Virus record (IMG/VR): IMGVR_UViG_3300019881_000004
Coordinates: 1 to 45,361 of that record
Length of the DNA: 45,361 nucleotides
Direction: 5' to 3' (one strand)
Origin: a virus
Under the pieces are notes generated by a model. That model saw nothing but the letters and a program-made list of their open reading frames with translations. It was not told the origin of the DNA and searched no databases. A program made the position numbers and the translations under genes. This document shows positions 1 to 6,665 of the stretch, one piece after another; within the stretch, counting starts at the first letter, position 1, and the number at the start of each line of letters is the position of its first letter.

Positions 1-1
1 G

Positions 2-130
2 CCCGCCGGAGCGGGCAGCTCGGCGACGTACACCTCCTCAGGGCGCGTCGCCGGGCACCCAGCTGACGGCGGCCCGCCCTGTGCCCCCGACCGGGTGCGG
101 GTCGTCGTCTCTCAGCGGAGCACGCCGTGA
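2..130 (+). CDS. C-terminal fragment of a hypothetical protein (cut by window edge)
   Basis: An open frame runs from the left edge to a TGA at 128-130 and encodes about 42 residues rich in Gly, Pro, Ser and Val. Its stop overlaps the GTG start of the next gene as GTGA, the junction style used throughout this genome, which is the main reason to think it is coding. No domain is recognisable. It may be chance in high-GC DNA. Confidence 0.3.
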   Translation, partial: PAGAGSSATYTSSGRVAGHPADGGPPCAPDRVRVVVSQRSTP

Positions 131-591
131 TCTCGTGGCGCTCCACCGACCCGGGCGACGAATTCGACCACCTGTGGACCGACGAGTACGCGCCGAGCGC
201 GTTGTGCGGGAAGGTCGGCCCGCCCATCACGGACAAGACGTCCGGCCTGCCCTGTGGGCCGTGCCACGTCGAATACGCCGCACATGGCGGCGCCGCGTCT
301 CCCGCCCATGGCGCGCGCCGGGCCTCCTCGCTTCAGCGCGTCATGGGCAGACGACACCACCAGGAAAGCGGCCGGGTCAGCCTGGGCCGTGGGCTCGTCT
401 CCGCGTGGATAGCTGGCGGTGACACGTCACGCCCGCTGCCCCCAGGCGAGCGGCCCTGGGTTGACGGATCCAAGGTCGCCGCTCCGTGCCCGATCAGGGG
501 GTGCTGCACGACTCTCTTTGACTGGTCGCAGGACGAGGTGGCTGAGCGGTTGGCCGGTCACCTGCGACGCATGCACGGCGAAGTCCAATGA
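127..591 (+). CDS. Hypothetical small zinc-finger-like protein
   Basis: 154 residues from a GTG start. The sequence has a CGPC pair near residue 43 and, near the C-terminus, a CPIRGC motif followed by HLRRMH, a Cys2-His2-like spacing that could hold zinc. No family recognised. Its stop overlaps the next start (ATGA), so the two are probably translationally coupled. The overlapping frame at 419-919 looks like a shadow. The function is unknown; small metal-binding proteins of this kind are common in actinophage accessory regions. Confidence 0.5.
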   Translation: MISWRSTDPGDEFDHLWTDEYAPSALCGKVGPPITDKTSGLPCGPCHVEYAAHGGAASPAHGARRASSLQRVMGRRHHQESGRVSLGRGLVSAWIAGGDTSRPLPPGERPWVDGSKVAAPCPIRGCCTTLFDWSQDEVAERLAGHLRRMHGEVQ

Positions 592-926
592 GCGGCTGGT
601 GGCGGCCGTGCGGCTGTGGGTGCACCAAGTGGCACCAGTTCGAGCGGTGCGGCCCGGTCGACGCACCACACACCGCGGTCTACGTGGGCAGCAAGGCTGT
701 GCAGTGGGTCGTGAACCCGGCGGAGCGCTGTGGGGACTGTCTGCTCGCCGAGGACGAAGTTGTGACGACCCGAGCACGCGCGACCCTCGCCTCGGTTCAG
801 GCCGACTTCGTCAAGGCATTGGACGCCGGTATCCAGTTGATCGGGCAGCAGCTCGACGCGGAGGCCGCGCAGATCGCGGACACGACTGTCGAGGGATGCC
901 CTCCTCCAGCCAAGGATGAGCCGTGA
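588..926 (+). CDS. Hypothetical cysteine-rich protein
   Basis: 112 residues, start overlapping the previous stop (ATGA). The N-terminal half has several cysteine clusters (CGCGC near residue 8; ERCGDC near residue 47), suggesting metal binding. The C-terminal half is predicted helical and acidic. No family recognised. It is followed by 133 bp without a convincing gene, although a frame opening with GTG at 923 overlaps its stop and runs to 1426 (see rejected items). Confidence 0.5.
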   Translation: MSGWWRPCGCGCTKWHQFERCGPVDAPHTAVYVGSKAVQWVVNPAERCGDCLLAEDEVVTTRARATLASVQADFVKALDAGIQLIGQQLDAEAAQIADTTVEGCPPPAKDEP

Positions 927-1059
927 GCCGCTCGCGTGATGCCCGGCACCTGTCCAGCGTGGTGAGCGCCGACAGCGACGCATGGGTGGTCGTGCGCTAC
1001 CTGCAGCGCCGACGGCCGGCTAATTGGGCGCGAATTGCGGAACCTCTAAGGAGTGGATC

Positions 1060-1338
1060 ATGGGCGAACCCGCCGTACCGGAACCCGGCAGCGCGGCGCG
1101 GCGTCGGACGATTCTCTCTCGGATGTTGTGGTGGAGAAGAGTTTCACGCAGGTCCCGCAAGGAGCTTGACCGGCGTTTGGCCCGTCTTCGGCAGGCCGTG
1201 TATGACGCTGCGTCTCTTCATGACGACCCGGTCGTCCGGGACCAGTTCCTCGACGATCTGTTCAGTGGGCGACGGCAGCCGAACTACGACAGCGAACGGC
1301 CGGACGACCATGGCGCCGAGGATCAAGCACGCCAATGA
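1060..1338 (+). CDS. Hypothetical charged helical protein
   Basis: 92 residues. The ATG at 1060 was chosen over upstream starts because it is preceded by a clear AAGGAG ribosome binding site about 8 bp away. The protein has an Arg-rich segment (residues 14-40) and an acidic tail. No domain recognised. It competes with an overlapping frame (923-1426) but has the better translation signal. Confidence 0.5.
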   Translation: MGEPAVPEPGSAARRRTILSRMLWWRRVSRRSRKELDRRLARLRQAVYDAASLHDDPVVRDQFLDDLFSGRRQPNYDSERPDDHGAEDQARQ

Positions 1339-1341
1339 AAG

Positions 1342-1839
1342 GTGGGGGCTATCCTGCCGGATCCGGTGCCACGCCAGCGCAGTGCCGTCGTCATCCGCCA
1401 GTGCCGCGGCTGTGGGCGCAGCATGATGACTTCCGGCGCGCTCAAACGTGAACCCCAGTTGCGGAACCAGTTCGCCGAGGCCTGCGCCCACCGAATGTGC
1501 GGGGCTTGTTACCAACGTGCGCACCGGCGGGGCACACTGCCCGACCCGGCGCCGCGCAAATCGGTTCTGATCCGCAAGTGCCGGGGTTGCGGATGCAACG
1601 TGGTCAGCCACTGGGCACACGGCAGACGCCCGGAGCTACGAGCACGATGCCGGCGGTTGGGTGGGTTTGGCATGTGTCAGCCCTGCTACAAGCGCGCGGG
1701 CGCGTACGGGACGCTACCCGATCCAGCGCCGCGTCCACGTCGCCGCCGCCGGACAGAGCCTCTGGTGAAGCCGCTCGATGAGGCGACTCTGGCAAGGCTC
1801 CGGGCCGCCGTCGGCCTCAACAACGTCGAGAGGCGATGA
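1342..1839 (+). CDS. Protein with a duplicated zinc-knuckle-like module
   Basis: 165 residues from GTG 1342 (a later in-frame GTG at 1366 is possible). It carries two tandem copies of one module: an (R)xCRGCG pair, about 25 variable residues, a second pair MCGACYxRA or MCQPCYKRA, and a terminal GTLPDPAPR. A third LPDP-type motif sits at the N-terminus. Each copy supplies four cysteines in CxxC pairs, as expected for a zinc site. The C-terminus is an Arg-rich stretch and a short helix. Its stop overlaps the start of the XRE gene (ATGA). A nucleic-acid-binding role is plausible but inferred; I do not recognise the family. Confidence 0.6.
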   Translation: MGAILPDPVPRQRSAVVIRQCRGCGRSMMTSGALKREPQLRNQFAEACAHRMCGACYQRAHRRGTLPDPAPRKSVLIRKCRGCGCNVVSHWAHGRRPELRARCRRLGGFGMCQPCYKRAGAYGTLPDPAPRPRRRRRTEPLVKPLDEATLARLRAAVGLNNVERR

Positions 1840-2381
1840 ATCTCGTGTCCAATAAGGACGGCGATGTCACGCATGAGGCCCAGCGGGTGATGACGGCGTT
1901 GGGTGACGAGCTGCGGTTGCATCGCAAGCGGCTTGGCCTCACGCGGAAACAGGTCGTCAGCCGGTCTTCGCAGGAGCTTTCGTGGCAGTCGTTGGGGGGC
2001 TATGAGCTGGGCATCCGCAGATGTTCAGTGGAAAGGCTATTCGACATCTGTTTGGCGTTGGACGTAAAGCCGCAGGACGTGATTTCCCGTGTGTACCAAC
2101 GGGTATACGCCGATACGCCACGTGGCTGGTACCTGTTGGACGTGGCTGAGGCCGTCCGCAATGGCCATCCGCAGCTGGGGCCGCTACGTCGATGGGCGCA
2201 CAGCAGGATGCAGGCGGGTGGCGAGCGCGCGGTGCGGCTGACGTTCCCGGCGCTGGCAGAGCTGGCCGGACTCTGCGGGATCGACACGGCGGACCTGATC
2301 GCTCTGCTTGGCAGCGAGGGCATCCGTCAACTCGACACGCCGGCCGACGACGCCGAGCTGTACGACGGCGGCGATGACTGA
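1836..2381 (+). CDS. XRE-family helix-turn-helix regulator, BldD-like
   Basis: 181 residues, start overlapping the previous stop (ATGA). Residues about 20-80 form an XRE-type DNA-binding domain (LGDELRLHRKRLGLTRKQV, then WQSLGGYELGIR and a second helix pair ending DVKPQDVISRV). This resembles the N-terminus of BldD-like regulators of actinomycetes. The second half contains a helical segment with LTFPALAELAGLCGIDTADL, possibly a dimerisation or second HTH-like unit. It is likely a transcriptional regulator of this left-arm operon; its target is unknown. Confidence 0.7.
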   Translation: MNLVSNKDGDVTHEAQRVMTALGDELRLHRKRLGLTRKQVVSRSSQELSWQSLGGYELGIRRCSVERLFDICLALDVKPQDVISRVYQRVYADTPRGWYLLDVAEAVRNGHPQLGPLRRWAHSRMQAGGERAVRLTFPALAELAGLCGIDTADLIALLGSEGIRQLDTPADDAELYDGGDD

Positions 2382-2430
2382 CGGATACACCCACAGTCTT
2401 TCGACGTTTCTAAGGACAAAGGAGTCCAAA

Positions 2431-2640
2431 ATGGAGTCCAGCGGCAGCAAAGAGATGCTGACCATCAGCATGCCCCGCGGGGAAGCGGCACAGCTCTACC
2501 TGTTCGTCACTGAGCCACAGTCCTATTGGCGAGACCTTGTCAGGCACCTCGTCGGGCGCAAGCCGTTACTGCCGCGGGAAAGCCTCGCGGCGCGCCTGCA
2601 CGCGGCGTTGCACGACAGAAACATGCGGAACTATCTATGA
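2431..2640 (+). CDS. Hypothetical small protein upstream of the transporter
   Basis: 69 residues. ATG 2431 is preceded by AAGGAG with good spacing, which fixes the start. The stop overlaps the start of the TSUP transporter gene (ATGA), so the two are probably co-translated. The sequence has an N-terminal beta-like segment and an Arg-rich helical C-terminus. No family recognised; a small DNA-binding or accessory protein is possible. Confidence 0.55.
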   Translation: MESSGSKEMLTISMPRGEAAQLYLFVTEPQSYWRDLVRHLVGRKPLLPRESLAARLHAALHDRNMRNYL

Positions 2641-3395
2641 CCGGGATGCTCGTGCTCATGGGCGGTGTGGGACTGGCCGCCGGGGTGCTCAACTTCGCGG
2701 CGGCCGGTGGCAGCTTGCTCCCGTTTGTGGTCATGAGTGTGGTTCTCGGGATCCCGCCATTGGCCGCCAACGCCACGGTGTTGGCGGCCACGCCGTTCAG
2801 CTTTCTTCGGGCAGCCGGGGATGTCAAAGACACGCCCAGGGTCATGCGGCTGCCGCTGGCCTGTGCGGTTGGCGGTACAGCGGTCGGTGTGTGGATTGTC
2901 AGCCACGTACTGACAGAGGGCACGTTCCGCCGCGCCGTCCCAGTCCTACTGATCATCTCGGTGACGTTCTTGCTGTGTTTCCGCCATGTCAAGAAATGGA
3001 TCGACGCCCGCCACGGGCGGACCCATCTGCCCTCGCACGCGACACTGCCCACGCTCGCCATTGGGATCACGATCACGAGCATGTATGCCGGGGCATTCGG
3101 CGGCGGCGTCGCCGTGATGATCCTCGGCCTCTTGACCGTTGCCACATCGTGGCCTTGGGATCGTGTCAACACAGCGAAGAATGTTGTGTGCCTCTTCACG
3201 TCCGTGGTCGGGTTTTTCGCCTACGTGCCAACGGGTTTGGTCATCTGGCCACTGTGCATCGTGCTGGCCGTGACGATGGTCCTGGGAAGCTTTCTTGGAA
3301 AATGGGTCACGAAAGTGGTGCCGGCCAAGACCTTACGGCTGGTAGTCGCGGTTCTGACGACGCTGTCCGCAGGCTACCTGTGGGCGTCGTCATGA
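2637..3395 (+). CDS. TSUP-family (TauE/SafE) membrane transporter
   Basis: 252 residues with about 7-8 hydrophobic segments. The N-terminus has the glycine-rich first helix typical of the family (GLAAGVLNFAAAGGSLL) followed by PPLAANATVL. A second half repeats the pattern (MYAGAFGGGVAVMILG), matching the two-fold internal repeat of TSUP permeases. Known members export or import small organosulfur or sulfite-type anions. ATG 2637 overlaps the previous stop; a longer reading from 2526 is a track-style extension without support. The gene is embedded between two regulators. A TSUP permease is unusual cargo for a phage and may be a lysogenic-conversion gene, but that is inference. Confidence 0.8.
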   Translation: MTGMLVLMGGVGLAAGVLNFAAAGGSLLPFVVMSVVLGIPPLAANATVLAATPFSFLRAAGDVKDTPRVMRLPLACAVGGTAVGVWIVSHVLTEGTFRRAVPVLLIISVTFLLCFRHVKKWIDARHGRTHLPSHATLPTLAIGITITSMYAGAFGGGVAVMILGLLTVATSWPWDRVNTAKNVVCLFTSVVGFFAYVPTGLVIWPLCIVLAVTMVLGSFLGKWVTKVVPAKTLRLVVAVLTTLSAGYLWASS

Positions 3396-4171
3396 CGTCG
3401 GACCAAAGGTCCGGGAGCCCTAACACCCACGAGAGCACATCGGAATGTCACATGAAGCACACGACGGCCTGCAGTCGCGAGCTGGGATACGAACTACGAC
3501 GACGGCGCGAGCAAATCGGGATAAATCAGGACGATTTCACTGATCGTCTCGGCTGGACGAAGTCAAAAATGTCGCGACTCGAATCTGGCGTTCGTGGCGG
3601 TTCCGAGGTGGACGTGGCACAGTATCTGTCCGCTCTTGGATTCCATAGCGAGATACGCCGGCTTCGAGCATTGTGCCGCGAGGCCAACCGCGATCTCGGC
3701 TATTGGCTGGCCTTTCAGCAATCGCTCAGTTATCACGAGGCGACGGCATCGGCGTGTACTATTTACGCCCCGGAGGTGATCCCCGACGAGCTGCTCGTCG
3801 CCGGGTTGATTCACCTTCTCGACCTTCCCCTCGCATCGGCCCGACGTACGTACTACCTACATGACCGCATACTCCAAGACGACGTGAGCAGCGAACAAGC
3901 CCGTCATTTCCTGTATCTGACCCAAGTATTTAACATCGCCATCCGCATCGTGCCTTTCAGGGAAAGATTCGGCGGAGCAATCCGACTCATCGAGTTCAAG
4001 GACCATACACCTTTGGTGTATCTCGAAGGTCACACTATTGGCCTATTCGTAGAGGACCCCGAGTACGCCACAAACTATCGAATGCTATTTGCCCGCATTG
4101 CCGACGCCGCATTTGGTATAGAGCAAACCAAAAGTATCTTTGCCGACCATCCAAAGATCCCGCGACCGTAA
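3392..4171 (+). CDS. XRE regulator with DUF5753-like C-terminal domain
   Basis: 259 residues from ATG 3392 (overlaps the transporter stop), or 239 from ATG 3452, where homology-like sequence begins. Residues about 26-85 are an XRE helix-turn-helix (ELGYELRRRREQIGINQDDF, then SKMSRLESGVRGG). The rest matches the DUF5753 layout found in actinomycete Scr1-type regulators: PEVIPDELLVAGLIHLL in place of the usual switching motif, ITEVFNIAIRIVP-like strands and a VYLEGHTIGLFVEDPE segment. These proteins are usually paired with a small DUF397 gene; the next gene does not look like DUF397. The coding sequence is more AT-rich than most of the window, suggesting transfer from the host gene pool. Confidence 0.8.
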   Translation: MTSDQRSGSPNTHESTSECHMKHTTACSRELGYELRRRREQIGINQDDFTDRLGWTKSKMSRLESGVRGGSEVDVAQYLSALGFHSEIRRLRALCREANRDLGYWLAFQQSLSYHEATASACTIYAPEVIPDELLVAGLIHLLDLPLASARRTYYLHDRILQDDVSSEQARHFLYLTQVFNIAIRIVPFRERFGGAIRLIEFKDHTPLVYLEGHTIGLFVEDPEYATNYRMLFARIADAAFGIEQTKSIFADHPKIPRP

Positions 4172-4219
4172 GAAGAGCATGCGACGTGGAACATCGAGAC
4201 GATGAGAGGAAACCCCGAA

Positions 4220-4522
4220 ATGAGTCACCATCTGACAACCGACGCTCGATATCACGTCCACCGCGGGTGCCCGGTCGATACCGAGGTGTTGCCGGCCGAT
4301 GAGCAGGTTGAGATTGTGATCGGCGCGCAACGCGGAACAGGCGAGGTCGTGCGGCTCGTCATGTCCGACACGGACACGTGCTTCAGGATCGCTAACGCGT
4401 TTATTCAGGCGGGAAACCTGGCGATCGCAGTCATCGAGCGCGCCAACAGAAGCGCGCCTGGGCCAGCAATGTCGCAAGTGGATACATCCGAGACCTTCGA
4501 TGTCTTCCGGGCCACGGCATGA
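4220..4522 (+). CDS. Hypothetical protein downstream of the XRE/DUF5753 regulator
   Basis: 100 residues. ATG 4220 is preceded by GAGAGGA; ATG 4203 is an alternative. The middle (VEIVIGAQRGTGEVVRLVMSD) reads as two beta strands and the following part as helix. It sits where a DUF397 partner would normally be but lacks the WxKSS and RDS motifs of that family. Function unknown. Confidence 0.5.
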   Translation: MSHHLTTDARYHVHRGCPVDTEVLPADEQVEIVIGAQRGTGEVVRLVMSDTDTCFRIANAFIQAGNLAIAVIERANRSAPGPAMSQVDTSETFDVFRATA

Positions 4523-4597
4523 CCCAAGGTGATGCGAACACCCGAAACGTCATGGCGGCCGTACGGAAGAACAAACCGCACTATGAAAGGAAGTCCA

Positions 4598-4816
4598 GTG
4601 ATTGATCAACTAACACTCGATGCCCCAGGGCACAATGATGTGGGCAACCCCCTACCGTCCCTCGTGAACACTTGCGATTGGTTCGAACAGGCCGGGATCG
4701 CGTGGCCGTGGATCGTCGCGGGAAGCTGTACGTGGTGCGGCGGCAGCGGAACATGGACCGACCCGGACGGTAAGGGTTGGACGTGCATCAAGTGCGGGGG
4801 GACAGGGAACAGTTAA
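4598..4816 (+). CDS. Small DnaJ-type zinc-finger protein
   Basis: 72 residues from GTG 4598, chosen because AAAGGAAG lies just upstream; ATG 4580 region would add six residues. The C-terminus contains a paired CxxCxGxG module: CTWCGGSG, a 10-residue linker, then CIKCGGTG. This is the zinc-binding signature of DnaJ cysteine-rich domains, here without any J domain. The gene at 5391-5492 carries the same module with a similar DPDGKG/DPKGQ linker, so the two are probably related. Role unknown. Confidence 0.65.
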   Translation: MIDQLTLDAPGHNDVGNPLPSLVNTCDWFEQAGIAWPWIVAGSCTWCGGSGTWTDPDGKGWTCIKCGGTGNS

Positions 4817-4939
4817 CCCAGGAAGAACCCCCACGAGGCTGTCTATCACGGCCGCCGTCTGTCGTCAGACTGCGCACATTGCGCGAGACGACCGGGGGCT
4901 CACGACAACTATCTCCACTAAGGCAACAATGGAGGACGG

Positions 4940-5098
4940 ATGAACCTGCCGGAAGTCATGTCTCTGTTCATGGGCCTGGAAAACAGCCACCCCAACGGCC
5001 GTGTCCAGATCAAAGCCCCCGGTGCCGTCTATGACATCAACGACATCAAACCGGCGCCGGACGAACCAGTGCCGACGATCTTCATCGATGTGAAGTGA
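4940..5098 (+). CDS. Hypothetical 52-residue protein
   Basis: The ATG at 4940 follows GGAGG by four bases and the frame runs to TGA at 5096-5098. The product is a compact acidic peptide with two strand-like segments (GRVQIKAPGAVYDI and PVPTIFIDV). No family recognised. The strong ribosome binding site supports it despite its small size. The preceding 4817-4939 contains no startable frame. Confidence 0.5.
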   Translation: MNLPEVMSLFMGLENSHPNGRVQIKAPGAVYDINDIKPAPDEPVPTIFIDVK

Positions 5099-5108
5099 CG
5101 GCCGAACC

Positions 5109-5318
5109 GTGACAGGAGACGACGACCTGTCCGACGAGCTGAGAGCTCAACGGCCGGACATCAGCGCGGCGGATCTCTACCGGTTCGAACAACTCCGGCT
5201 GGTCGCGGCCGACGTCGCGCCGGAGTTGCTCGATGATCCCGCTCGGATGACGAGGCTGATCCTTGAGCTGATGGACGTCGTGCGCTGGTGGGGACCTGTA
5301 GAACTCGATGCGGAATAG
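5109..5318 (+). CDS. Hypothetical small acidic protein
   Basis: 69 residues from GTG 5109, ten bases after the previous stop. The composition is acidic and leucine-rich (ELLDDPARMTRLILELMDVVRWW), consistent with a small helical protein. No domain recognised. A perfect hairpin begins six bases after its stop and probably ends the transcript. Confidence 0.5.
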   Translation: MTGDDDLSDELRAQRPDISAADLYRFEQLRLVAADVAPELLDDPARMTRLILELMDVVRWWGPVELDAE

Positions 5319-5323
5319 GGAAA

Positions 5324-5357
5324 CGGCCCCATCCTCCCGCAAGGGAGGATGGGGCCG
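5324..5357. terminator. Perfect 15-bp hairpin with GCAA tetraloop
   Basis: The arms 5324-5338 and 5343-5357 are exact inverse complements (CGGCCCCATCCTCCC / GGGAGGATGGGGCCG) around a GCAA loop. No run of T follows, as is common for actinobacterial terminators. It lies right after the 5109-5318 gene. It could also act on transcripts from the right, or in regulating the small zinc-finger gene just downstream. Confidence 0.7.
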
Positions 5358-5390
5358 AGCCATGTCAGCGTTCAACGTAAGGACAGCGTC

Positions 5391-5492
5391 TTGGAGACAT
5401 GCCAATGTTGTGATGGGGAAGGCAGGATCTACGACCACGACCCCAAAGGCCAGACCTGCCCTGAGTGTGGCGGAAGCGGCACACGGCCCTGA
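5391..5492 (+). CDS. Tiny DnaJ-type zinc-finger protein
   Basis: 33 residues from a TTG at 5391 with AAGGA seven bases upstream. An ATG at 5349, inside the preceding hairpin, would give 47 residues. The peptide contains CQCCDGEG and CPECGGSG, the same double CxxCxGxG zinc module seen at 4598-4816 and a looser version at 29844-30068. The start is uncertain; the frame is supported by the motif. A longer overlapping frame (5308-5508) lacks any motif and was set aside. Confidence 0.5.
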   Translation: METCQCCDGEGRIYDHDPKGQTCPECGGSGTRP

Positions 5493-5514
5493 ACTGTTGG
5501 GGGGATAAACAAAT

Positions 5515-5552
5515 CGGCCCCGCCGTCCTCGCGATCGAGGAAGACGGGGCCG
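5515..5552. terminator. Bidirectional terminator hairpin between convergent operons
   Basis: A long hairpin with outer arms CGGCCCCG / CGGGGCCG and inner arms TCCTCG / CGAGGA separated by a small internal loop. It sits between the end of the plus-strand left arm (5492) and the end of the minus-strand late operon (5571), where a bidirectional terminator is expected. Confidence 0.75.
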
Positions 5553-5570
5553 TGTCTTAACGCTTGTTGT

Positions 5571-6665
5571 TCAGAGAGCTGTCCCGGTATTCGCCACATC
5601 GACGCCGGTGCACCAGATCTCCAGTTCGGTGAATCTCTCGGTGGTGTCGGCGTACAGGTTGCAGTTTCCTGTGCCGCCGACCCGTTGGACACAGAGGACG
5701 ACCCACAGCGTGAGGTTGGATCCGGGCGAGTAGTACGCGTCGATGTCCGAGGACATGAATGTGGAGTTGGCGCAGCCCGCGTACTTCACGCCTCGCGGCA
5801 TCACGGGGCTGGAGGCGGTCGGTGTGGTAACCCCGTCGGTGGTGAATCTGATGTCGTACCGGAGGAGGTCGCCGGTGTTGTCCGAGTTCGGGTACACCTT
5901 CGCCTTGATGGAGTAGGCGAATCCGGTGAGCACCGCTACCGAGGCCAGCCTGAGTACCGCGATGACTTGCCCGTTCGCGGAGCTGTTGCTGCTGACCGTG
6001 GTGCGGAAGCCGTACTTGATGCGGCGGGCGCGGCCGTCGATCGCAGTCTGCTGCGCTGCACTGACCGGCTTGTTGGCGTCGGAGGTGTTGTCCAGGTTGC
6101 TGACCGCGAGGTCGGTCTTGACCTGTGCAATGGTGCGCGAGGCCCACGCACTGGACTTGGCCTGGATGAACGAGTCGGTGGTGGCGGTCAGGCCGGCGAT
6201 CGTGGTGAGGTCAGTGTCCAGGGGCTGGACCGACAGGTCGGTTTTGAGCTGCGCCAGCGTGCGGTTGGTCCAGGCGCCGGCTTTGCGTTGGATGACGTCA
6301 TCGTTGGCCGGGGCGATCGCGGCGATCGAGGTGAGGTCGGAGTCCAGGGCCTGCTTGGCGTCCAGCGCAGTCTGTTGCGCGGTAGAGACGGGTTTCGCGG
6401 TGTCGCTGGTGTTGTCGACGTTCCCTAGACCCACGTCGCCCTTGGCCAACACGAGGTCGGTTTTGAGTTGAGCCGGGGTGCGGACCGCCCACGCGCCCGC
6501 TTTGCCTTGCAGGACAGAGTCGTTGACGACGGCCAGGCCGGCGATCGTGGTGAGATCGCTGTCGAGCGGCTGCTTGCCGTCGGCATATTGCTTGGTGGCG
6601 GTGCCCAATGCGGCGCTGGGGTCGATCGGCTGGTTTACCTGCGACAGAGCAGCTCTCGCTGTCAT
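5571..6665 (-). CDS. Tail fibre / receptor-binding protein with internal repeats
   Basis: 364 residues, last gene of the late operon. Residues about 30-210 hold three copies of a repeat of the form PLDSDLTTIAG, a D-x-x-x-Q-x-K segment, GAWxxRTxAQLKTDL, two of them followed by a VDNTSDxxKPVS element typical of phage tail-fibre shafts. The remaining 150 residues lack repeats, contain several cysteines, and probably form the globular tip that meets the host surface. The start overlaps the stop of the upstream fibre gene. The role is inferred from repeat type and position. Confidence 0.75.
   Translation of the reverse strand: MTARAALSQVNQPIDPSAALGTATKQYADGKQPLDSDLTTIAGLAVVNDSVLQGKAGAWAVRTPAQLKTDLVLAKGDVGLGNVDNTSDTAKPVSTAQQTALDAKQALDSDLTSIAAIAPANDDVIQRKAGAWTNRTLAQLKTDLSVQPLDTDLTTIAGLTATTDSFIQAKSSAWASRTIAQVKTDLAVSNLDNTSDANKPVSAAQQTAIDGRARRIKYGFRTTVSSNSSANGQVIAVLRLASVAVLTGFAYSIKAKVYPNSDNTGDLLRYDIRFTTDGVTTPTASSPVMPRGVKYAGCANSTFMSSDIDAYYSPGSNLTLWVVLCVQRVGGTGNCNLYADTTERFTELEIWCTGVDVANTGTAL

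Noticed and set aside
923-1426. 167-residue frame starting with a GTGA overlap
   Set aside because: Its later part overlaps two better-supported genes (1060-1338 and 1342-1839). The first 40 codons may still be coding, but no stop fits.
2537-3391. Long in-frame upstream extension of the XRE/DUF5753 gene
   Set aside because: It lies out of frame over the TSUP gene, with His/Gly/Arg-rich shadow composition.
4817-4939. Frame ending at 4920 with a CAHC motif
   Set aside because: No usable start codon after the preceding stop.
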